Assembly (NCBI GenBank): GCA_947457935.1
Contig: CANGXP010000007.1
Coordinates: 1 to 60,444 of the forward strand
Length of the DNA: 60,444 bases
Reading direction: 5' to 3'
Source of the DNA: Alphaproteobacteria bacterium
GTDB taxonomy: Bacteria; Pseudomonadota; Alphaproteobacteria; JAJTHO01; CANGXP01
The position numbers and the translations under genes were made by a program. Below the pieces are notes generated by a model. That model was not told the origin of the DNA. It saw nothing but the letters and a program-made list of their open reading frames with translations, and searched no databases. Positions 8,875 to 16,830 of this stretch are shown here, one piece after another. The stretch's first letter is position 1. Every line of letters starts with the position of its first letter.

Positions 8875-9219
8875 CTAGCCTAACGTGTAATGAAAGGTCA
8901 TCGCAGGCGCGCTGTCTTCATAGATTGGTGCAACACACGGATAAGAGAGTGTCTTGCCGCCCATTTTCTGGATATAGACGTTGGCGGCCAGCACCAGCGC
9001 GCGCAAATCAGCAAATTTGCCGTCTAGCAGATAGGTGTCTTCATCAAGTATGCATAACCGTAAGCCGAGTACGGCTTTTACCTGTTCCAGCAACGGAATA
9101 AGCGGTTTGGTGTCTCGGGCTTGTTGCGTTTCTTCTGTAAAAGAGTCAAGGGATTGGCGGGATAAAACGGGCGCAGAGCGTAAAAATCGTGCCGTATCAT
9201 TGTTTAAGCGTGAAACCAT
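8875..9219 (-). CDS. hypothetical protein, first gene of a repressor-controlled operon
   Basis: This 114-residue soluble protein starts MVSRLNNDTARFLRSAPVLS after a GAGAGGAC ribosome site. I recognise no domain. It precedes the DUF6362-like gene by 5 bases, so the two are likely co-transcribed. A 17-base operator-like sequence (9241-9257) lies just upstream of its start and matches the perfect operator at 9353-9369 near the divergent XRE/S24 repressor. It is therefore probably repressed by that protein. Confidence 0.6.
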   Translation of the reverse strand: MVSRLNNDTARFLRSAPVLSRQSLDSFTEETQQARDTKPLIPLLEQVKAVLGLRLCILDEDTYLLDGKFADLRALVLAANVYIQKMGGKTLSYPCVAPIYEDSAPAMTFHYTLG

Positions 9220-9240
9220 GGTGATGTCGTCCTCTCGTAC

Positions 9241-9257
9241 GTTTCCATTTTGGATAC
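9241..9257. promoter_or_regulatory. operator-like site O1
   Basis: GTTTCCATTTTGGATAC is an imperfect dyad that differs from O2 (9353-9369) at only two positions. It lies 22 bases upstream of the start of the leftward two-gene operon, where bound repressor would block transcription. Confidence 0.7.
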
Positions 9258-9352
9258 TTTTTGTAGTTCTCTTGCGATGAGCCTTCTTATTTTTGTTGTT
9301 TTACGGCATAAAGTATTAAAAAACACTTTACATCGTATACATTATGATGTTA

Positions 9353-9369
9353 GTATCCATTATGGATAC
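9353..9369. promoter_or_regulatory. operator-like site O2
   Basis: GTATCCAT-T-ATGGATAC is a perfect 8+1+8 inverted repeat, about 65 bases upstream of the repressor start. With O1 it frames a divergent promoter region of about 215 bases, the layout expected for an autoregulated phage-type repressor. Confidence 0.75.
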
Positions 9370-9434
9370 GAATTTGTCAAGGGGGCGGACAAAATTTTAT
9401 TGCTGTTCGCGCTATTCACGGGTATGGCTAGGGG

Positions 9435-10145
9435 ATGACTGTTCATCACAAATTACATTTGCTCCGCATTCAGAAAAACTTGAGTCTTCAAGCGCTTGCA
9501 GAAAAAATCGGCACAACGAAATCACAAGTTGATAAGCTGGAAAAAGGCGACCGACGGTTGACCATCGAATGGCTGCAAAAACTGTGTGAGGCGTTGGATG
9601 TCACCCCCGCAACGCTTTTTGAGGGTGAGGAGGGGGATACCCCTGCATCGATCATGCTGCACAATACGCCCTATCCCGATCTATCCAACACGCCGTATAT
9701 TTCAACGATTGCCGAACCGCCGCCCTCTTTCGGCACAACCCAAGCGGCGCGTGGCGGTGCCTATCCGTTGTTACCCGTTTATGGGCAGGTGGATGCCCTC
9801 AGTGATGAGCTGCGGAATTTTACGAAACCCACCAGTCATACAGCCGCGCCGCCTGCGTTGGCATCGTGTGCGAAGGCGTTTGCGCTCTATGTGGTGGAAA
9901 GCAGCATGGAACCCCGTTTTTCCGTGGGCGACATGGTGTTTGTGAATCCTGAAAAACCCCTCACGCCGCACTGCTATGTCTTGATTATCCACAATAATGA
10001 TACAGGGCTTATCCGTCAGTTTTTGTATAAAAAAAACAGCGCGGTTTTTTATCGTGATTTGGCAGAGCCAACCGAAAAAAGTCTGTTATTCACCGATATA
10101 AAGCATATCTATCGTATCGTCGGCAGTTATGAGGGCGGGTTTTGA
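9435..10145 (+). CDS. XRE-family repressor with S24 (LexA/CI-like) C-terminal domain
   Basis: This 236-residue protein has an HTH_3 domain (residues about 5-62, with LSLQALAEKIGTTKSQVDKLEKG) followed by a linker. An S24 peptidase-like domain comes next, with VESSMEPRFSVGDMVFV, where Ser157 is the expected nucleophile. At the place of the catalytic Lys (normally in a sequence like VKR) it has LIRQF, with Arg194. It may therefore be unable to cleave itself, and induction would need another route. The paired operators upstream indicate autoregulation and control of the leftward operon. Whether it also governs the GTA-like cluster 6 kb away is unknown. Confidence 0.85.
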   Translation: MTVHHKLHLLRIQKNLSLQALAEKIGTTKSQVDKLEKGDRRLTIEWLQKLCEALDVTPATLFEGEEGDTPASIMLHNTPYPDLSNTPYISTIAEPPPSFGTTQAARGGAYPLLPVYGQVDALSDELRNFTKPTSHTAAPPALASCAKAFALYVVESSMEPRFSVGDMVFVNPEKPLTPHCYVLIIHNNDTGLIRQFLYKKNSAVFYRDLAEPTEKSLLFTDIKHIYRIVGSYEGGF

Positions 10146-11059
10146 CGCTTTTTCTTACCCTACTCACAAAAATCATCCCGCTCTATGGTATGATAGCCAT
10201 GGGCTATATTGGCGGCAAGTACCTCAATATTAGCCGCACAGACATTGCCACCGTGGTGATTTATCTGTTCGTGCCCGTTGTGTTTTTTGGCGCGGTTGCC
10301 ACAACCCCCTTAACCCCGCAATATCTCGCGTTGCCGTTTGTGGCGTTGTTTATGAGCGCGATTATGGCGTTTAGCGTGTTTGCCTTGGCGGGAAAAATTT
10401 ATCAAGACAGCCAGAAAAACCTCATAGGGATGGCAGCTTGTACGGCGAACACAGGCTATTTCGGTATGCCCATTTTTCTTGCGCTGTATCCTGAAACCCA
10501 TGTGGGGGTTTATCTACTCGCGATTTTAGGCATCACGATTTCAGAGTCCACCATCGGCTATTATTTGTTGGCGCGGGGAAATTTCACGGTGCGTGATAGC
10601 CTCATAAAGCTTGCTAGAATGCCCACGATTTATGCCGTTGCGGCGGGCTTGATGTTTAATCTCTCAGGTTTCACAATGCCTGAAATATTTATGGAAACCC
10701 ACGCCAAGTTTCGTGGCGGGTATATCATTTTAGGGATGATGATGATTGGCCTCGGGCTGTCAGGAATACAGCATTTCATCTTTGGCAAGCGATTTCTCTC
10801 ACTTCTCCTGATCCAAAAGTTCATCGGCTGGCCATTGTTAGCGTTCGCAATTATCGCCCTTGACCGCCACACCCTACAGTTATTCGACGACCTTGCCCGC
10901 ACCTGTATCCTGATTTTCTCCACCGTGCCGCTTGCCGCCAACACTGTTGCCTTTGCAACAACGCTCAACATTCACCCTGAAAAAGCCGCTGCCGCCGTCA
11001 TGCTCAGCACCCTTGTTGCGCTCGTCTACATCCCCTTGTTCTATGCGATTGCACTTTAA
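10142..11059 (+). CDS. AEC-family (auxin efflux carrier-like) transporter
   Basis: A membrane protein of about 305 residues with ten predicted segments in two groups of five separated by a short loop, the AEC/MLE family plan. The motif TANTGYFGMPIFLALYP (about 97-115) is the conserved N-G-x-x-P crossover region of the family. The reading frame opens with TTG at 10142, which overlaps the repressor stop by four bases (TTGA), so translation is coupled to the repressor; a later Met could be the true start. Family members move malate, malonate or other organic acids. The substrate is not readable. Confidence 0.85.
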   Translation: MTLFLTLLTKIIPLYGMIAMGYIGGKYLNISRTDIATVVIYLFVPVVFFGAVATTPLTPQYLALPFVALFMSAIMAFSVFALAGKIYQDSQKNLIGMAACTANTGYFGMPIFLALYPETHVGVYLLAILGITISESTIGYYLLARGNFTVRDSLIKLARMPTIYAVAAGLMFNLSGFTMPEIFMETHAKFRGGYIILGMMMIGLGLSGIQHFIFGKRFLSLLLIQKFIGWPLLAFAIIALDRHTLQLFDDLARTCILIFSTVPLAANTVAFATTLNIHPEKAAAAVMLSTLVALVYIPLFYAIAL

Positions 11060-11060
11060 T

Positions 11061-13736
11061 TTAATATGTATTGGCGTGTTCCCGCATTGCTCTTACAAGA
11101 GGATATAATGGAACAATATTATTCCTTGCTTCCAACGATTGTGGATCGTTACTCAATGAACTTCTACGCGCTTCATTTAAGGCAATGGTAATCAAATCTG
11201 CAACATCAGTTTTTTGTACAGCGGCATTGTTAGGCAATTCTAAGTACCGTGTTGTACTAGCATGAGGAGAGGGGGTTGTTCGAACTGGGGTATACTGGAT
11301 AGCTTCTTTCGGGGGTTGTGTTCGTAAGAAATCAACATAATCGTTTAGCATAGGAAATACCTCATTAACGATTTGTTGCGCTTGTTTACTCCCCTTATCA
11401 ATAGCTTCTTTTAACTCATCTGATCGGGCTTGAGACTTTGCCAATTGTTTTTCAAACTGTTGTTCCGCACCAGCTTTGAAAGCCCACTCTTCTTCACCAG
11501 TATGAGGGTTAGTAACTAAGTAGCCGTAAGGTTCGTATTTATCAGAATAAGGGTTTAGATCAGCGGGTGTTGGCATTCTTGTGTCAAGCCGCGATGCTGG
11601 TTTTCTTGCCAGTTCATAAGGAATACGAATCTCCTTAGCAATAGCAGCATAAATTTCCCCCCATTGTTTGGGAGATTCCGAATTTTGCCCTTGTCCCAGG
11701 AAACGTCTGCACACAGCGCTGCTAGGGGCTTTGTTGCTTTGTGCTGCCAAAATAAACGAATCTCTGAGCGCATGGGCTAAATCTTCTGCAGCAGACGCCA
11801 AATTTAGTCCGGGCGTTGGTGTATCTGATTGCTTAGCCCATGTTGTGGTAAATTCTTTATAACGATGGAATGCATCAAAGACACGCACTCCCACAAAATA
11901 ATCATAATCAATATTCAAAGATTCTTGAAAGGAAGATTTTTCTTTAAAAGGCAGAACGGCTTGAATACTTCTAAGTCCGGGAAGCATCAGTTCATTGTTG
12001 CGAATTAGTCCCATAGATCTTAAAGGTGCAGCTAAACCAATAAGATTTAACAAAGATACGATAGGCTTTGTTATAAAACCCAACGGCTGAGTAATTTGTC
12101 GATACTGTTGTTTAAAAACATAAGATAAGTTGTTAACTTCTTCTTGATTCTCTTTCCTGTTATTAAAAAGGCGACAGAATTTTTTTGCAAGCCATAAGCC
12201 ATTATCTTTTCTTGAATTTTGATTAAGATGAAAGCCTTGCGTGCGTGAGTTTATAGTGTATCTTAGGGGATTGATCAGCCTTTCTGCTTCATGGATGTTT
12301 GTTAACATGCGTTGTCCCGCAAAATGCTGAAACGCACCCACGTTGAGATGAGGATCTCCATTCACGAAATATTTCTTCATCATGCCAGCGGTTTTTGCAG
12401 GGGTATCATGAAACAGACGTTCAAAAAGGCTTGCTCTAGTAGTATTCCCCGAGTTGTCTATTTCCGCTTCCATCTCTTTAAAGCGCATCTGACTTATTAT
12501 ATCTAGGGGCAGATATCCTTGGGTTTGTCCTTCACTACTCTGTCTAAGCTCAAAATTAGACATCATTCCTTCGATGCCTGCCGCTTTGAGTTGCTTTTTT
12601 AAGAGTCGTTTTTTTGCAGCGTGTTCTGTGGGATGCGCTGTTACATCTATAGCATCTAACTCTACTTTATGTTTTCCTGTTATGCCTTTGTCTTGAAACA
12701 AAAAGAATTCAGGATCTTCTCTACACAAATCACCAATAACTTTTTTATACATCGCTTTATCGCATAGCGCGATAGAGGCAAAACATTTGCGCATAGCAGG
12801 CATAATATCCATGGTAAACTTTGTTTCCATGTCAACGAGGCGGGCACTAATGTTCTCTAATTCATGTCTATCTTTATCAAAAAATGCCATCAATTGCCCA
12901 ATGCGGTGAAAAGGGCGTAATAAAGGTATTTTATCAAGATACAGCAACCCACTCCGAATTTTTAGAACAATATTCTGTGCAACAGGATGCCAGTTTACTG
13001 GAGCTGAAAAATCTAATAGGTTATAATGCTTTAATTTTTTTAATTGCGCTTCAAGTTTTAAGTATTCTTCCATTTCAGGAAAAAATTGCTCTTTATAAAT
13101 GCGCCGCATTTGTCTTGTATCGTTTTTTAACCGCTCGATGACTTGCTCTTTATCTACGCGTGCTTGAATGCCGATTAAATCTGCGGTTGCCCCAAAAGAA
13201 TTGTTGAAATTTATTGTAGCTGAATGATCTGGATTATAATGAGAGTATATAATTTGGGGGGGGGTATGAGAAGAGAGTGAAGAGTAAGTGATACCTGTGC
13301 TAAGACCGTCCTGAAAATGGGTGAACCCTTCTAAGGTCGTGCGTATTTGTCTGGCAGGTAAAGATGTATCACCCGCAATAGCTTTAAGTTGAACCGCTAT
13401 CGCTGCATCATCAGGCAGCAGTTGGGGTGTTGTTGCTTGGGCAATTTGCTTGAGTAGATGTAATTTGTGCTCAAGTGTATCGCTGATTCCTTGTCCTGAA
13501 TCATCAATTCTATATATGATTGCCATAGCAGCGGGTGAAACTGAGAATGCTGGATTCTTGCTCCAAAGGGTCTTTAATGCTTTAGTTGTATTACTACTAA
13601 GAATATCAAGAATTTCTTTTGTCGCAACAATAGCCGTTTGACCATGCAGATTTCTAATGCGGGCATTAGCAGGCGCAACGCTAAAATCATTAAGTGCTGT
13701 TGAAACGGTTTCTAACAGTGATACAATGTCAGCCAT
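11061..13736 (-). CDS. large hypothetical protein, no recognised domain
   Basis: An unrecognised protein of 891 residues starting MADIVSLLETVSTALNDFSV. It has no signal peptide and no convincing membrane segment. It is mostly helical and charged, with a possible coiled coil at about 200-250 (KNDTRQMRRIYKEQFFPEMEEYLKLEAQ) and another at about 755-800. Pro/Thr-rich stretches lie near 695-715 and 810-830. Its DNA is clearly more AT-rich than the neighbours, which hints at transfer. It stands alone, with its stop 2 bases from the convergent AEC gene. A secreted effector or structural role is possible but unsupported. Confidence 0.7.
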   Translation of the reverse strand: MADIVSLLETVSTALNDFSVAPANARIRNLHGQTAIVATKEILDILSSNTTKALKTLWSKNPAFSVSPAAMAIIYRIDDSGQGISDTLEHKLHLLKQIAQATTPQLLPDDAAIAVQLKAIAGDTSLPARQIRTTLEGFTHFQDGLSTGITYSSLSSHTPPQIIYSHYNPDHSATINFNNSFGATADLIGIQARVDKEQVIERLKNDTRQMRRIYKEQFFPEMEEYLKLEAQLKKLKHYNLLDFSAPVNWHPVAQNIVLKIRSGLLYLDKIPLLRPFHRIGQLMAFFDKDRHELENISARLVDMETKFTMDIMPAMRKCFASIALCDKAMYKKVIGDLCREDPEFFLFQDKGITGKHKVELDAIDVTAHPTEHAAKKRLLKKQLKAAGIEGMMSNFELRQSSEGQTQGYLPLDIISQMRFKEMEAEIDNSGNTTRASLFERLFHDTPAKTAGMMKKYFVNGDPHLNVGAFQHFAGQRMLTNIHEAERLINPLRYTINSRTQGFHLNQNSRKDNGLWLAKKFCRLFNNRKENQEEVNNLSYVFKQQYRQITQPLGFITKPIVSLLNLIGLAAPLRSMGLIRNNELMLPGLRSIQAVLPFKEKSSFQESLNIDYDYFVGVRVFDAFHRYKEFTTTWAKQSDTPTPGLNLASAAEDLAHALRDSFILAAQSNKAPSSAVCRRFLGQGQNSESPKQWGEIYAAIAKEIRIPYELARKPASRLDTRMPTPADLNPYSDKYEPYGYLVTNPHTGEEEWAFKAGAEQQFEKQLAKSQARSDELKEAIDKGSKQAQQIVNEVFPMLNDYVDFLRTQPPKEAIQYTPVRTTPSPHASTTRYLELPNNAAVQKTDVADLITIALNEARRSSLSNDPQSLEARNNIVPLYPLVRAMREHANTY

Positions 13737-13758
13737 TCAAAATCCCTATACTAAAACA

Positions 13759-13787
13759 ATAGTATAATAAAATTGTGTTACCGTAAA
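13759..13787 (-). promoter_or_regulatory. possible promoter of the 891-residue gene
   Basis: On the minus strand, TTTACG (13787-13782) and TACTAT (13764-13759) are separated by 17 bases, about 25 bases upstream of the start at 13736. The boxes are imperfect. Confidence 0.35.
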
Positions 13788-13813
13788 GGACTATTAAAAT
13801 ATAAAATGGTTTT

Positions 13814-14557
13814 TTATGGAATAAAATGAGGGGATTGTTTTACTCCCAACTTCTCCTTTAAAAACAACGCGAGTCTCTCCTCGGGATTGTTTTGAATCAT
13901 TTGGGTGAGGGAGGCAGCGGCGGCGGCTTTTTTATCGGCATCGGTGAGCGCTAAAAAATACAGCGCAAAGGCGCGGTATTCGGTGTTTTGGGGGTCGTTT
14001 TTTGCAAGGGTGCGGAACTGATGTGCGGCTTTTTTAATCTTTTTAGGGTTTTCTAAAGTTTCATAAAACAGAGTCATTGCAGAGGCATACAGCGCGAATT
14101 CGTTTGATTCTGTGGCTTCTTCCAGCGTTTTTGCATCATCGCGCTCAACAGCCGCCGCTGTTGCGCTCACTTCGCCCATTTGTCGTAAGAGTGCACGCGC
14201 TGCAACCCGATAGCCAATTGCTTCTAAGGAAGCGGGCATCAGGTCTGTGGCTACATTAAAAGTGTCAATGCTGGCGTTAATGGCGGTGAGGCTTTTTGCA
14301 ATCTCCCCGTTGATATAATAGCTTAGTGCTTTGTAATACAATGCTTTTGCAAGAAGAAGCGTGATTTTTTTACCACCGGCATCGGTTGCCCCCTTGGCAA
14401 GCGCAATAACACGTTGCAACTCCACAGGGCTGTAATTTTGTTTTGCTTCTTCAAACAGCGCGTTGACCTGCCTTGATGCATTGCTTTCGCTGGCAGCCCT
14501 TGCGGGGTGCACCAGAATTGTGTATAGGCAGAGGGCAATAAGAAATTTTTTTACCAT
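13814..14557 (-). CDS. secreted helical-repeat-like protein
   Basis: 247 residues from the ATG at 14557, which opens MVKKFLIALCLYTILVHPARA, a clear signal peptide cleaved near ARAASE. An in-frame upstream extension to 14821 would run over purU and is rejected. The mature part is helical and Ala/Lys-rich, with tetratricopeptide-like pairs (for example ALYYKALSYYINGEIAKSL and NTEYRAFALYFLALTDADKK). A periplasmic TPR-like scaffold is likely. It is divergent from purU, with 38 bases between starts. Confidence 0.7.
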   Translation of the reverse strand: MVKKFLIALCLYTILVHPARAASESNASRQVNALFEEAKQNYSPVELQRVIALAKGATDAGGKKITLLLAKALYYKALSYYINGEIAKSLTAINASIDTFNVATDLMPASLEAIGYRVAARALLRQMGEVSATAAAVERDDAKTLEEATESNEFALYASAMTLFYETLENPKKIKKAAHQFRTLAKNDPQNTEYRAFALYFLALTDADKKAAAAASLTQMIQNNPEERLALFLKEKLGVKQSPHFIP

Positions 14558-14595
14558 ATGCCAAGTTCTATACCCGCTCACAAAAGGACGCAACA

Positions 14596-15453
14596 ATGAC
14601 AACGAAGCCTGTCTACATTTTAACCCTCTCCTGTGTCGATAAAATCGGGATTGTGGCGGCTGTGTCTGGGTTTTTGGCGCAACATGGCTGTAATATTCTG
14701 GAATCTGCACAATATTTTGATACGGGGACAGGGCGGTTTTTTTTGCGCACCGTTTTTGCAAGCGAGCAGGGCAAGGAGCGTGCCGCGTTATTACAGGCAT
14801 TCCAAGCGATTCGCGAAGCATTTGCCATGGACGCCCAACTTTATGACATGCGGCAGCCGCCTAAAGTGTTGCTGTTGGTGTCAAAATTTGATCATTGCTT
14901 GCAAGAATTACTTTACCAGCAACGGGCAGGGAGCCTTAAGATGGCGGTAACGGCGGTTGTTTCGAACCACCCTGATGCTAAGCCCTTGGCGGATTTCTAT
15001 CGTCTGCCGTATTATTATTTCCCGATGAAAAATGGCGATAAGGCAGCGCAAGAGGCGCGTATTCTCGAGATTATCGAGGCAGAGGGCGTAGATTTGGTGG
15101 TGCTGGCGCGGTATATGCAAATTTTATCGCCAGAACTGTGTGTGAAATTACAAGGCAAGGCGATTAACATTCATCACTCGTTTTTGCCCAGCTTTAAAGG
15201 CGCAAAGCCCTACCATCAGGCACACCAACGCGGCGTGAAAATTATGGGGGCAACGGCGCATTATGTGACCTCTGACCTCGATGAAGGCCCGATAATTGAA
15301 CAAGAAACCACCCGCATTACCCATGCGCATACGCCAGAGGAAATGATCGAGATGGGCAGATCATTAGAAAGCCTCGTGTTAGCACGAGCGGTGAAATATC
15401 ACCTTGAGCATCGCGTGGTGCTGAATGGCGCGAAAACGGTGGTGTTTCGGTGA
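14596..15453 (+). CDS. purU: formyltetrahydrofolate deformylase
   Basis: This 285-residue protein has an N-terminal ACT domain (residues about 6-80, with DKIGIVAAVSGFLAQHGCNI) and a formyl-transferase-fold catalytic domain (about 88-285). The catalytic region INIHHSFLPSFKGAKPY and the SDLDEGPII loop keep the Asn/His/Asp set. PurU hydrolyses 10-formyl-THF to formate and THF, balancing one-carbon units and feeding PurT. The start follows AAAAGGA. No folate gene is adjacent. Confidence 0.95.
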   Translation: MTTKPVYILTLSCVDKIGIVAAVSGFLAQHGCNILESAQYFDTGTGRFFLRTVFASEQGKERAALLQAFQAIREAFAMDAQLYDMRQPPKVLLLVSKFDHCLQELLYQQRAGSLKMAVTAVVSNHPDAKPLADFYRLPYYYFPMKNGDKAAQEARILEIIEAEGVDLVVLARYMQILSPELCVKLQGKAINIHHSFLPSFKGAKPYHQAHQRGVKIMGATAHYVTSDLDEGPIIEQETTRITHAHTPEEMIEMGRSLESLVLARAVKYHLEHRVVLNGAKTVVFR

Positions 15454-15545
15454 GGAATGGGGAACGGGTTTCGGGTTTCGGGTATGGGGTCTCGTTAAGG
15501 GGCTCTTGCTTTTTGCGAAAAAAATAGCTATAAATGGAGGCTATT

Positions 15546-15800
15546 ATGGTTGAAGTTATTTCCTCAGCAGAAGCGCAAAACAACTTTGGTGCATTGTTAG
15601 ACAAGGTGCAGCGCACCCCCGTGATTATCCAACGGCATAAACGTGATTGCGCGATGATGATGTCGATGGAGGAGTATATAGACTGCCGACTAGCAAAAAA
15701 TGCGCGCTTGCTTAACGCTGCGGAAAAATTAGGCAGAACCGCTCAAGCAAATGGCTTAACGCCTGAGATTTTAGCGGAGATACTCGCTGATGATGCTTAA
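15546..15800 (+). CDS. Phd/YefM-family antitoxin
   Basis: 84 residues from the ATG at 15546, preceded by a TGGAGG ribosome site; the ATG at 15534 contains that site and is rejected. The protein starts MVEVISSAEAQNNFGALLDKVQ, a Phd/YefM N-terminal DNA-binding domain (S-x-x-EAxxxFGxLLdkV). The C-terminal half is acidic and helical and should bind the toxin. It overlaps the PIN toxin gene by 11 bases. Confidence 0.85.
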   Translation: MVEVISSAEAQNNFGALLDKVQRTPVIIQRHKRDCAMMMSMEEYIDCRLAKNARLLNAAEKLGRTAQANGLTPEILAEILADDA

Positions 15801-16206
15801 GCGCTTAGTTTTTGATACAAACGTCTTGGTGAGTGCTGTTCTTTATCCTGATTCAAATGCTGGACGCACGTTTTTTTATGGGTTAGATGTTGCGCTATTA
15901 CTCGCGTCAAAAGACACCGTTGTTGAGTTGGAAAGTGTATTACAGCGTTCAAAATTTGTCCGCTATGCAACGATGCTAGAAAGAGAAGAATTCTATCAAG
16001 AGTTTCTAAGTGCTGTTGAGTTTATCGAAGTAGGAGACTGGACACCCGTTTGCCGAGACCCCAAAGATGATAAGTTTTTAGCACTGGCAGTGGCAGGGAT
16101 GGCAGATTTTTTGATTACGGGGGATGAAGATTTGTTGGTGTTACATCCTTTTCAAAAAGTTGCGATTGTGACACCCCAAGATTTCCTTGCGTTACACGCT
16201 TCCTAA
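15790..16206 (+). CDS. PIN-domain toxin (COG1569 type)
   Basis: This 138-residue protein starts MMLKRLVFDTNVLVSAVL, with the first PIN Asp at residue 9. Glu in ELESVL, Asp in DPKDDKFLALA and Asp in ITGDEDLL complete the active site. The phrase DPKDDKFLALA-x-x-G-x-ADFLITGDEDLL is characteristic of the COG1569 toxin class. It is translationally coupled to the Phd-like antitoxin. The pair lies directly before the GTA-like cluster, and two more toxin-antitoxin modules lie within that cluster. Confidence 0.88.
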   Translation: MMLKRLVFDTNVLVSAVLYPDSNAGRTFFYGLDVALLLASKDTVVELESVLQRSKFVRYATMLEREEFYQEFLSAVEFIEVGDWTPVCRDPKDDKFLALAVAGMADFLITGDEDLLVLHPFQKVAIVTPQDFLALHAS

Positions 16207-16236
16207 ATTTTTTTTCGCCCCCCCCCCTTTACAAAC

Positions 16237-16265
16237 TTGCGAAAATATGAGAGAGTGCAATTATA
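16237..16265 (+). promoter_or_regulatory. candidate promoter of the GTA-like cluster
   Basis: TTGCGA (16237-16242) and ATTATA (16260-16265) are 17 bases apart. Initiation near 16272 would give a leader of about 70 nt that ends at the terminator 16310-16340. Ten C residues in a row (16218-16227) after a T-run lie just upstream. Confidence 0.45.
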
Positions 16266-16309
16266 GGGTGTAGAGATGTGCCCAGAGAGATAATGTTTTA
16301 GAATTCACT

Positions 16310-16340
16310 GCCGCTTTCCTTAAGGAATGCGGCTTTTTTT
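16310..16340 (+). terminator. intrinsic terminator in the cluster leader
   Basis: GCCGC-TTTCCTTAAGGAA-T-GCGGC followed by seven T residues forms a strong hairpin, since the inner TTCCTTAAGGAA also pairs. It ends 22 bases before the first cluster gene. It can end the toxin-antitoxin transcript or, with the promoter at 16237, act as an attenuator. Confidence 0.8.
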
Positions 16341-16362
16341 ATGTCCATTTTTAGGAGAACAT

Positions 16363-16830
16363 ATGCCGCGTGACTGCATTGACGTGACCGATACGCCTGT
16401 GCCTGAAAAAGTAGAGAAAACAAAAGCTAAAAAAACCGTTGCCAAGAAAACAGTATCGAAAAAAACAACGCCTAAAAAAGTGACGGCGAAAACGCCCGCG
16501 AAAACAGTGGTGAAGAAAACGGTTAGCCCATCGGTGAAAGCCGACAAAAAACCGCTGTCTGTAGAACAGTTGTATGGATTTTTAGAAGCGATTGCCGAGG
16601 GTGAGGAGTTTTCCGTAGAGCAACGGATGAAAGCAACGTTGACGTTATTAAACAAAAAAGGGGAGCATATGAGTGACCAAACACCTGATACAAAGTCCCA
16701 AACGCATGAAGCGTTTTCCTTTAGCCAAGAGCAGCTTGAAGAGCTTAGAGCCACGGTTTTACATAAAATTGCTCAGCTCGATGGCAGAATACAAAAGAAA
16801 AAGTCTACTAAGCAGTCTGACACCGACTGA
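16363..16830 (+). CDS. Lys/Ala-rich small-terminase candidate (GTA gp1 position)
   Basis: 155 residues from the ATG at 16363, preceded by TAGGAGAA. Residues about 10-65 form a histone H1-like basic tail with repeated AKKT/KKTV units (for example KKTVAKKTVSKKTTPKK). A predicted helical part follows (SVEQLYGFLEAIAEG), then a C-terminal coiled-coil-like segment (QEQLEELRATVLHKIAQLDGRI). An internal in-frame ATG at 16669 has its own AGGGGAG site and could yield a 53-residue short form. Its position before the large terminase matches GTA gp1. Small-terminase function is inferred from position; the basic tail suggests direct DNA binding. It overlaps the terminase gene by 50 bases. Confidence 0.6.
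   Translation: MPRDCIDVTDTPVPEKVEKTKAKKTVAKKTVSKKTTPKKVTAKTPAKTVVKKTVSPSVKADKKPLSVEQLYGFLEAIAEGEEFSVEQRMKATLTLLNKKGEHMSDQTPDTKSQTHEAFSFSQEQLEELRATVLHKIAQLDGRIQKKKSTKQSDTD

Noticed and set aside
16218-16227. Ten-C tract as a phase-variation switch
   Set aside because: It lies outside coding sequence and upstream of the proposed promoter; length variation cannot be judged from one sequence.
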